Position numbers and translations under genes: made by a program
Source of the DNA: Bacteroidales bacterium UBA1757
Lineage (GTDB): Bacteria > Bacteroidota > Bacteroidia > Bacteroidales > UBA1402
Length of the DNA: 5,467 nucleotides
Direction: 5' to 3'
Assembly: GCA_002315625.1 (NCBI GenBank)
Contig: DCHH01000027.1
Location: forward strand, 1 to 5,467
Shown here: positions 1-5,467 of the stretch, piece by piece
Position numbering within the stretch: the stretch's first letter is position 1
Layout of the letters: each line of letters starts with the position of its first letter
The notes under the pieces: generated by a model
Told to the model about the DNA's origin: nothing
The model's database searches: none
What the model saw: the letters and a program-made list of their open reading frames with translations, nothing else

Positions 1-2687
1 GCCCTTCCTTTGGCTGTTGCAATACCGCCAAGCGTGAACGGATCTTTCTCTTTTGCCGGAAGCAGCGCGAATATGTCATCCAGACTGATCCCCTTCAAAT
101 CGAAGAATAGGGTATCGGTCATATTCTTGGAAATTGGGCCGTTTGCCTTTAGGAACTTGTCTCCGCTGTGAATACTCAGATGACGCACATCAAACCGGTC
201 AGGAAGTATATGGAGTTCTGACGGTTCAATGGTCCAGTCTTCACCGGCAACAAGGATGTGAGGCGATGCCAAATGAATTCGGCTGCTGATGTGCTCGTCT
301 TTTCCTTCACGGCCAAGGGCAAGCGAAACATTTAGATTCCCTTTTTCACTGATGGCCAATTGGTTCCAAAGAGCCGACAAGTCTATACTATCCTCATGGA
401 CAGCCACATCCACAGCTATATCTGAACGGGTTCCATTATTGAGCAGCCCGCTTTGGGCATGTAGCAGGATACATGAGGAATCTTTGCTGTTCTCAATATG
501 AAGAGTTGGCAGAAGAAGACGTTTCCCGCTCATTGAAATATCCGAACTTTCCAGAGATAGTCGGAAAAGGCCAGTCTGATTGTTGTATGTACCGTCCAGG
601 TCGGCAAGAGTCTCCACCGAGACAGGCAGCCCCAGAGCTCTGAACAGCGGTTGTGAGTTACGGAGACGTAAATTGAACTGATAGAGGTCTTCAGTAGGTT
701 CCCATTTCTTTCCAATCGCTAATGCCGGCAGATAATGGTGCACAATACCATCGCAAATATTCCCGACCATATCCAGACATGTGCCGGTACCGATGATACG
801 ACCGCTTAGGATAGGAGAACTGACTTGAAGGTAGGTGTTGTTGTCAATCAATCCGGAAACCACCGTAAGACGCTCCATGGTGAACGGAGATGCGTTGTGC
901 AACAGCGACATGCGGGATATTTCCAGATGAAGCGCTGAAATCATCTCCTGAAGGCTTGAGCCCCGGACTTTTGCATTGAGATTGAATGCCAGGTCTGATT
1001 TCCCGTCTGAACTTTCCATCACATGAAGATTGTGGAGGCTTGCATGCGGCAATTCCAGCCCGACTTCTATTTCCGGTTGTGGCTGACTACGGTCAAAAAT
1101 AGCATTCAGAGTGCATTGGAGGTTGGGGTCGTCGGCCTTGAAAAGAGCCTTATAAATATTCCCGTTTGCAGAAGCGTCCACCCTTAGGTCTTTATAATCA
1201 TAGGATAGGATGGATGCGTGGTCAATATGGACCGTTGCGTCTGCTTTCAAGGGAACATCCTTTTGAGGAAGGATTCCATGGACGGATGCACGTAGAGTAG
1301 CAGGCCCCGTAAGAAAGTCCAGCCCAAGTTGTCCGACAGCCAAGTCCTTGAAAGACAATTCTGCCGTGAGTTTCTTGAGCGAATCGGCGGGCTGAAGATT
1401 TGCCTTCATGACAATATCGCCGAGGCCTGTAGAAAGTGTGCCGTTGAGCAGTGGTTGCCCATCGGAAAGTAGAATCTCACCCTTGTAGTTCATAAAACCG
1501 ACCGCATCAACCATCGGCGGCAGGGACAAAGTGGGGACAAGTTCCCTGACCAGCCGTGCAATGTCAGTATTGACCTTTAGCTGCTTCCATCTGGAAATGA
1601 CGTGTAATTCGTTCGAAAACAGACCGGTTGCCTGACACCATCCGTCAATGCCGAGCAGTTCTCCGGATCGGATGCTCATGGAAACATTGGCTTTTTGCAC
1701 GTCTCCGTTGGCAGAAGCCAGTAATGTCAGGGGAGAGAGTGGCAATTCCGCCTCTCTGTACATCTTCTGTGCGGTAGGCAGGTCGGAGGGTGAAATCTCA
1801 GCCCTCAGCGTCGCTGTGTTTATGAGCCTGCCCTGTTTCAGCGGCCCGACAAATGAAAACGAATTAAGTTGAAGTTTGGAATGGGGCATTTCAACTTCCA
1901 TACCTTTCACAAAAACAGAATCGTTGTCAACTGAGGCAACCAGACGGATACGGTCGATGGAAAAACCGTGCTGTTCCTTGAGCCTGAATTTGTTGAGATG
2001 TATTTTTGCGTGAAGGTTTTTCCCGATGGAATCGCCCGAAATAGAGTCAGTAAATGATGACATCAGCAAATTGACGGACATCTGTGTGCTCACACTTGCT
2101 GACAGGTGGTTTGGGTCGGTTGTTTCAAGACGTGGCTCCGAAAGGACATCGTAGGTGACATGTCCGTCCAGTATCATCAGCGAACGCAGGTTGGCATTTA
2201 TGTCAAGCTGTTTGCCTTCATTATCCTTTTTCCCCTCAGCAAACAGAGATGAAATATTAAGCGGTGCATCCAGTGAGTCTTTGGTCAGGTGGAGGTCCAA
2301 TCCGGTAATATGAATGTTGTTTACAACAATCTCCTTATGAAGTAGAAATCTGAAAAGCCGTATGCTGCCGTCGATGCGGCGGACATTCAGAATGGGGCGG
2401 GAGAGGGAATCTGAAGCCGAGAGGCCATACACCTCTACACACATCCTCGACGGGGAAATGGCCAGTGAATCAATGCGGAAGTCTCCAGGAAGGTTCTCGG
2501 ATACAGAATGCAGGACACCTTTGGCAAGCCTTGTCTGAAAGGAGCGGCTTTCCAACAGCAGCACGGGGATGAACAGAACCGTGGCTATCACCAGGAGTAT
2601 GACGGTGATAGCTTTTGACTTCTTTTTTGTTTTTGCCTTCGTATTCTTTTTCGTCCTGAAAATTCGTAAATTTGCGGCGTAAACCAC
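1..2687 (-). CDS. tamB: TamB/AsmA-like (DUF490) translocation and assembly protein, N-terminal part
   Basis: TamB proteins are inner-membrane-anchored, periplasm-spanning proteins that work with an outer-membrane Omp85 partner (TamA, or TamL in Bacteroidota) in outer-membrane protein assembly, and AsmA-like relatives are implicated in lipid transport. Translating the minus strand gives about 895 codons with no stop, continuing past the left edge, so the C-terminal DUF490 domain is not seen. Counting from GTG at 2687, residues 13-25 are lysine-rich, residues 26-45 form a single membrane helix (AITVILLVIATVLFIPVLLL), and the rest is alternating polar/hydrophobic beta-strand sequence typical of the beta-groove repeats (for example IVVNNIHITGLDLHL and FTLGGIATAKGR). 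The early stretch, SENLPGDFRIDSLAISPSR followed by a segment rich in ISIRLFRFLL-like strands, resembles the AsmA-type N terminus. Family assignment rests on architecture and pattern, not on a search. The start is uncertain: no ATG lies in frame between the membrane anchor and the tsaD start, so GTG 2687 is a best guess. It is divergent from tsaD. Confidence 0.82.
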   Translation of the reverse strand, partial: MVYAANLRIFRTKKNTKAKTKKKSKAITVILLVIATVLFIPVLLLESRSFQTRLAKGVLHSVSENLPGDFRIDSLAISPSRMCVEVYGLSASDSLSRPILNVRRIDGSIRLFRFLLHKEIVVNNIHITGLDLHLTKDSLDAPLNISSLFAEGKKDNEGKQLDINANLRSLMILDGHVTYDVLSEPRLETTDPNHLSASVSTQMSVNLLMSSFTDSISGDSIGKNLHAKIHLNKFRLKEQHGFSIDRIRLVASVDNDSVFVKGMEVEMPHSKLQLNSFSFVGPLKQGRLINTATLRAEISPSDLPTAQKMYREAELPLSPLTLLASANGDVQKANVSMSIRSGELLGIDGWCQATGLFSNELHVISRWKQLKVNTDIARLVRELVPTLSLPPMVDAVGFMNYKGEILLSDGQPLLNGTLSTGLGDIVMKANLQPADSLKKLTAELSFKDLAVGQLGLDFLTGPATLRASVHGILPQKDVPLKADATVHIDHASILSYDYKDLRVDASANGNIYKALFKADDPNLQCTLNAIFDRSQPQPEIEVGLELPHASLHNLHVMESSDGKSDLAFNLNAKVRGSSLQEMISALHLEISRMSLLHNASPFTMERLTVVSGLIDNNTYLQVSSPILSGRIIGTGTCLDMVGNICDGIVHHYLPALAIGKKWEPTEDLYQFNLRLRNSQPLFRALGLPVSVETLADLDGTYNNQTGLFRLSLESSDISMSGKRLLLPTLHIENSKDSSCILLHAQSGLLNNGTRSDIAVDVAVHEDSIDLSALWNQLAISEKGNLNVSLALGREGKDEHISSRIHLASPHILVAGEDWTIEPSELHILPDRFDVRHLSIHSGDKFLKANGPISKNMTDTLFFDLKGISLDDIFALLPAKEKDPFTLGGIATAKGR
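2667..2674 (+). promoter_or_regulatory. Putative Bacteroidales -7 promoter box for tsaD
   Basis: The sequence TAAATTTG matches the TAnnTTTG -7 consensus of Bacteroidota housekeeping promoters. It sits 34 bases upstream of the tsaD ATG, which would give a leader of roughly 25-30 bases. I see no good TTTG -33 element at the usual 19-21 base spacing, only a T-rich tract at about 2621-2651. The box lies inside the presumed tamB 5' coding end. Assignment is by consensus match and position only. Confidence 0.4.
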
Positions 2688-2691
2688 AAGG

Positions 2692-2699
2692 CAAAAGTA
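2692..2699 (-). promoter_or_regulatory. Putative Bacteroidales -7 promoter box for tamB
   Basis: Read on the minus strand this is TACTTTTG, a full match to TAnnTTTG. It lies in the 21-bp gap between the divergent tamB and tsaD genes. Transcription would begin at about 2685-2689, which coincides with the only in-frame GTG (2687-2685) in the gap region. The tamB message would then be leaderless or start at an unusual downstream codon. No clear -33 TTTG is visible at standard spacing, so this rests on one element. Confidence 0.4.
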
Positions 2700-2708
2700 C
2701 GAAATTAA

Positions 2709-3731
2709 ATGAAACCTGTATATATACTGGCAATAGAATCTTCCTGCGACGACACATCTGCAGCCGTCCTGGAGAACGAGAACCTGCTGTCGAATGTAAT
2801 AGCCTCCCAGAAAGTGCATGAAATGTACGGCGGAGTCGTGCCGGAACTGGCCTCCAGGGCACATCAGCACAATATTGTCCCCGTTGTTGATCAGGCACTT
2901 CGACAGGCAGGCATCAAAAAGGAGGATCTGACTGCCGTCGCTTATACCCGTGGTCCGGGACTTATGGGGTCTCTTCTTGTTGGCACCTCCTTTGCCAAAG
3001 GGTTCGCACGTGCGCTTCAGTTGCCGATGATGGATGTCAACCACCTACAGGGGCATATCCTGGCCCATTTTATTCAAGTCAAGGATGCTCCGCATACACC
3101 TCCGGCATTTCCGTTCCTGTGTCTGTTGGTAAGTGGCGGAAATTCCCAGATTGTTCTGGTCAAATCGTACAAGGATATGGAAATCATAGGCCAGACCATA
3201 GACGATGCTGCCGGCGAGTCTTTCGACAAGTGCGCCAAGATGATGGACCTTCCTTATCCTGGCGGTCCGGTGATTGACAAGCTTGCAAAGGAGGGTAATC
3301 CTAAAGCCTTCACTTTCAGTAAACCTCAGATTCCAGGTTTCAATTACAGTTTCAGCGGACTGAAGACTTCGTTCCTCTATCAGTTGCGCGATGAAATGGA
3401 AAAAAATCCCCATTTCATCGAGGAAAAAAAGTGCGATTTATGCGCTTCGCTGCAAAAAACGGTGGTTGATATTCTAATGGACAAGTTATACAAAGCCACG
3501 AAAGCACTGGGCATTAAGGAAGTTGCTGTGGCCGGCGGAGTTTCCGCCAATTCAGCCCTGCGACAGGCATTCACAGACTATTCCGCCAGATACGGATGGA
3601 AGATTCACATCCCCAAACTTTCCTATACCACCGACAACGCCGCTATGGTAGGCATCTGCGGTTACTTCAAGTACCTGGACAACGATTTCTGCCCCATCTC
3701 CGCCGCTCCATTCTCCCGTGTCACAGTGTAA
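2709..3731 (+). CDS. tsaD: tRNA N6-adenosine threonylcarbamoyltransferase, catalytic subunit TsaD
   Basis: TsaD (formerly Gcp/YgjD) transfers the threonylcarbamoyl group from threonylcarbamoyl-AMP to N6 of A37 in ANN-decoding tRNAs, acting in the cytoplasm with TsaB and TsaE. The AMP intermediate comes from TsaC/Sua5. The 340-residue protein matches the usual family length and looks complete. Visible landmarks are the N-terminal IESSCDDTSAAV (9-20), GGVVPELASRAH (41-52), TRGPGLMGSLLVG (80-92), the metal-binding HLQGH (H112 and H116), VSGGNSQI (141-148), TIDDAAGESFDKCAK (163-177), YPGGPVID (183-190), FSGLKTSFLY (215-224), VAGGVSAN (274-281) and TTDNAAM (307-313), where D309 should be the third metal ligand. 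VSGGNSQ replaces the VSGGHTQ of Escherichia coli, which I believe is normal in this lineage. ATG 2709 puts the conserved core at the expected position. No Shine-Dalgarno is seen; the upstream bases are A-rich, as is common in Bacteroidota. The glycosyltransferase gene follows after 7 bases. Confidence 0.98.
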   Translation: MKPVYILAIESSCDDTSAAVLENENLLSNVIASQKVHEMYGGVVPELASRAHQHNIVPVVDQALRQAGIKKEDLTAVAYTRGPGLMGSLLVGTSFAKGFARALQLPMMDVNHLQGHILAHFIQVKDAPHTPPAFPFLCLLVSGGNSQIVLVKSYKDMEIIGQTIDDAAGESFDKCAKMMDLPYPGGPVIDKLAKEGNPKAFTFSKPQIPGFNYSFSGLKTSFLYQLRDEMEKNPHFIEEKKCDLCASLQKTVVDILMDKLYKATKALGIKEVAVAGGVSANSALRQAFTDYSARYGWKIHIPKLSYTTDNAAMVGICGYFKYLDNDFCPISAAPFSRVTV

Positions 3732-3738
3732 TTTTTAT

Positions 3739-4551
3739 ATGACAAAAGTTTCGATAATCGTTCCCTCTTATAAACCAGGAGAATACATTTTTGAGTGCTT
3801 GGATTCCATATACAGACAAACTCTGTCTGGAGCACAATATGAAGTGGTCATTGTTCTGAACGGGTGTAATGATCCATACAGAACTCAAATTGAGAACTAT
3901 ATTTCTTCTCATGAGGACAAATGTATTTTCAGACTGATTCAAACAGATACTCCGGGTGTGTCAAATGCCAGGAATATTGGAATAGAAGAGTGCCAGGGAG
4001 AATATATTACGTTTGTGGATGATGATGATGTAATTTCAGAAAGGTATTTGGAGGAATTGCTTAAAGTAAGTGGAAGGTATTCTATCGGTTGTTCAAATTC
4101 TTTTTATTTTTCAAATTCCATTTCGGATAAGGGGACTACTTTTGTTACATCTGTGTATTATCGGGTTTTAAACAAGCCATACAATATTGTCAGGTACCGT
4201 CAGTTTATGTCACCGGTATGGTGCAAATTAATTCACAGAGAAATAATTGGCGGCACAAGATTCCCGACCAATATACGGCTAAGTGAAGATTGCGTTTTCT
4301 GTTTCAAACTTATGACCAATAAAATTGTTCTTAGGTTGGCTGCGGAAGATGCAATATATTACCAAAGGTATAGAGTCGGTTCAGCAATGAGGGTTCCTGC
4401 CGGTTTTTCGAAGGAATTATCTGAATTTTTGAAGATAGAAGCAGCATACTTCAAGCATTGGCTATTTAATATAAGAAGCGTAAATTTCTTGTTTTATATG
4501 TCTCGAGCCGTTGCTGGAACACGATGTTTCTTCAATAGATTAAGGATGTAA
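3739..4551 (+). CDS. Family 2 glycosyltransferase (GT-A fold)
   Basis: This 270-residue protein is a GT-A enzyme expected to transfer a sugar from a nucleotide-sugar donor, probably onto a surface or secreted glycan; donor and acceptor cannot be read from the sequence. The nucleotide-binding start is VSIIVPSYKPGEYIFECLDS (4-23). The usual DDGSxD loop is replaced by LNGCND (40-45). GVSNARNIGIEECQGEYITF (73-92) leads to the metal-binding acidic cluster DDDD (94-97), encoded by four GAT codons at 4018-4029. WCKLIHREI (161-169) and the later SEDCVF (182-187, with E183-D184 as likely catalytic-base region) fit the acceptor half. The C terminus from about 240 is aromatic and basic, suggesting peripheral membrane contact; no clear transmembrane helix is present. 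ATG 3739 was preferred over the in-frame GTG 3718 because it places the core at residue 4 and avoids overlapping tsaD. The 7-base gap suggests co-transcription with tsaD. Base composition is clearly more AT-rich than the neighbours, consistent with later acquisition. Confidence 0.92.
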   Translation: MTKVSIIVPSYKPGEYIFECLDSIYRQTLSGAQYEVVIVLNGCNDPYRTQIENYISSHEDKCIFRLIQTDTPGVSNARNIGIEECQGEYITFVDDDDVISERYLEELLKVSGRYSIGCSNSFYFSNSISDKGTTFVTSVYYRVLNKPYNIVRYRQFMSPVWCKLIHREIIGGTRFPTNIRLSEDCVFCFKLMTNKIVLRLAAEDAIYYQRYRVGSAMRVPAGFSKELSEFLKIEAAYFKHWLFNIRSVNFLFYMSRAVAGTRCFFNRLRM

Positions 4552-4590
4552 TTGCAATTTGTCTGATAGATGCTGCTATTATAGAAATAT

Positions 4591-4626
4591 AATGCCCCGG
4601 AGAGCAGAGTTTGCATCCGGGGCATT
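4591..4626 (+). terminator. Rho-independent terminator, probably bidirectional
   Basis: A perfect 10-bp inverted repeat, AATGCCCCGG (4591-4600) and CCGGGGCATT (4617-4626), encloses a 16-base loop and is followed on the plus strand by TTTTGTTATT (from 4625). It lies 39 bases after the glycosyltransferase stop and 22 bases beyond the htpG stop, between two convergent genes. On the minus strand the following bases (ATATTTCTAT) are also A/T-rich but form a weaker U tract, so it can serve both genes with better efficiency expected for the plus-strand tsaD-glycosyltransferase transcript. Confidence 0.85.
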
Positions 4627-4648
4627 TTGTTATTATGACCTGAGGAGA

Positions 4649-5467
4649 TCAGATGAGCTGGTAGCTGCGTTTGACGAAAGCGTTCAGGGCTTCGCCTTTC
4701 AGCATGTTGTTGGTCAGGAGGGCCAGGTCGGTCACCTGATGAATCAGGGTCACGGTGTGGTCTGTCAGAATCAGCTCTTCTTCGGGCTTCTTCTCTTCTT
4801 TCTTTCCGTCCTTCTTGTCCTCACTCTCTTCGGCAGGAGTCTCGGGGACGGGCTTCAGAGTGATGGCGGGCAGTTCGGCAAGAATCTTCTTGATAAGGTC
4901 ACTGTCGCTGTTGAGAACCATATTGTACGAAGCTGGCATTTCACCATAGAATGACATGTTCGGCTGAAGGACTGACATATCTTTCATACGACGCATGAAC
5001 TCATTCTGCGTCAAGATGATAGGTTGGTTTTCCTGACCTAAGGCTTCAAGTGTTACGATAAAGTTTGCCTTGGATACAACGGGAAGATTGTCTTGGAAGG
5101 CCTTCTTCAGACGCTTCTGCTCATCCTCGCTCAGTGTCACTTTTGCCTTGTCTTCCTTTTGGATAAGGTTATCGACAATGTCGCTATCGACGCGGATAAA
5201 GCGTGTCTTCTCCTGCTTGGTCTCGACGTGCTGCACAAACGGCAGGTCAAGTTCGCCGCCCATCAGAAGCACATCGTACCCCTTGTTGTGGGCCGCCTCA
5301 ATGTAGCTGTACTGGGCCTCTTCGTCGGTTGCATAAAGGCACACCAGGTTGCCGTCCTTGTCGGTCTGCGTACCGCTTACAAGAGTTCTGTATTCTTCCA
5401 GAGTGTAGTACTTTTTGTCGGTGCTCTGTACAAGGACAAACTTTTCGGCCTTTTCCCAGAACTTTTC
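4649..5467 (-). CDS. htpG: Chaperone HtpG (bacterial Hsp90), C-terminal part
   Basis: HtpG is the cytosolic bacterial Hsp90, an ATP-driven homodimeric chaperone that remodels client proteins with DnaK. The window holds 272 codons plus the stop; the N-terminal ATPase domain and most of the middle domain lie beyond the right edge. The fragment opens in the middle domain with FWEKAEKFVLVQSTDKKYYT, then LYATDEEAQYSYIEAAHNKG and GYDVLLMGGELDLPFVQHVE, followed by TRFIRVDSDIVDNLI, all typical of Bacteroidales HtpG. The C-terminal domain has an exposed EFMRRMKDMS helix (client-contact region) and the dimerisation end, DLALLTNNMLKGEALNAFVK. Between them is a charged, proline- and lysine/glutamate-rich linker (fragment residues about 208-231, bases 4775-4846) likely to be disordered. 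The frame is open from the last base of the window, so the GTG at 5344 is internal, not a start. It is convergent with the glycosyltransferase, sharing a terminator. Confidence 0.97.
   Translation of the reverse strand, partial: EKFWEKAEKFVLVQSTDKKYYTLEEYRTLVSGTQTDKDGNLVCLYATDEEAQYSYIEAAHNKGYDVLLMGGELDLPFVQHVETKQEKTRFIRVDSDIVDNLIQKEDKAKVTLSEDEQKRLKKAFQDNLPVVSKANFIVTLEALGQENQPIILTQNEFMRRMKDMSVLQPNMSFYGEMPASYNMVLNSDSDLIKKILAELPAITLKPVPETPAEESEDKKDGKKEEKKPEEELILTDHTVTLIHQVTDLALLTNNMLKGEALNAFVKRSYQLI

Noticed and set aside
289..501. Short plus-strand open frames within 1-2687 (for example 289-501 and 1648-1872)
   Set aside because: They are antisense to the continuous tamB frame, and their translations show no conserved pattern or start context.
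2621..2651. T-rich tract on the plus strand upstream of tsaD as a terminator or UP element
   Set aside because: There is no GC-rich stem next to it, and on the minus strand it encodes the lysine-rich tail of TamB, which explains its composition.
2470..2898. 142-codon minus-strand open frame spanning the tamB-tsaD junction
   Set aside because: It lies out of frame with the much longer tamB reading frame and antisense to tsaD. Its translation is rich in Arg, Pro and His with no family pattern, so it is a shadow.
3718..3738. GTG at 3718 as the glycosyltransferase start
   Set aside because: It would overlap the tsaD stop by 14 bases and add seven residues ahead of the conserved VSIIVPSY core; ATG 3739 fits the family start better.
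4559..4954. 131-codon plus-strand open frame across the terminator and the htpG end
   Set aside because: It crosses the terminator hairpin and is antisense to the strongly supported htpG frame; the protein has no recognisable features.
5342..5344. GTG at 5344 as a start for a separate short protein
   Set aside because: The frame continues open upstream to the window edge with clear HtpG middle-domain sequence, so this is an internal valine codon.

Overview
The window looks like chromosomal DNA from a member of the Bacteroidales. The supporting signs are a TsaD protein with the VSGGNSQ variant I associate with this group, an HtpG with a charged insert in its C-terminal domain, start codons without Shine-Dalgarno sequences, and TAnnTTTG-type -7 promoter boxes. 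I cannot assign a genus.

Left half (1-2687, minus strand): one very long coding region, the N-terminal ~895 codons of a TamB/AsmA-like (DUF490) envelope protein. It has a basic cytoplasmic tail, one membrane anchor and a long beta-rich periplasmic repeat region, and it runs off the left edge. Its start codon is unclear because no ATG lies in frame in the non-coding gap or near the anchor.

Centre (2688-3731): a 21-bp gap with two divergent promoter-like boxes separates tamB from tsaD on the plus strand. TsaD is the catalytic subunit of the tRNA t6A37 threonylcarbamoyl transferase and appears intact. Seven bases later, probably in the same transcript, is a family 2 glycosyltransferase (3739-4551) that is visibly more AT-rich than both neighbours, so it may be an accessory or transferred gene attached to a housekeeping operon.

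Right part (4552-5467): a short non-coding stretch carries a strong, probably bidirectional hairpin terminator. The C-terminal 272 codons of htpG (bacterial Hsp90) follow on the minus strand and run off the right edge, so the glycosyltransferase and htpG are convergent.

The genes share no single pathway: envelope biogenesis, tRNA modification, glycan transfer and protein folding. I found no RNA genes, insertion sequences, CRISPR arrays or attachment sites, and no convincing new multi-gene system. The points most worth a second look are the tamB start and the compositionally distinct glycosyltransferase.
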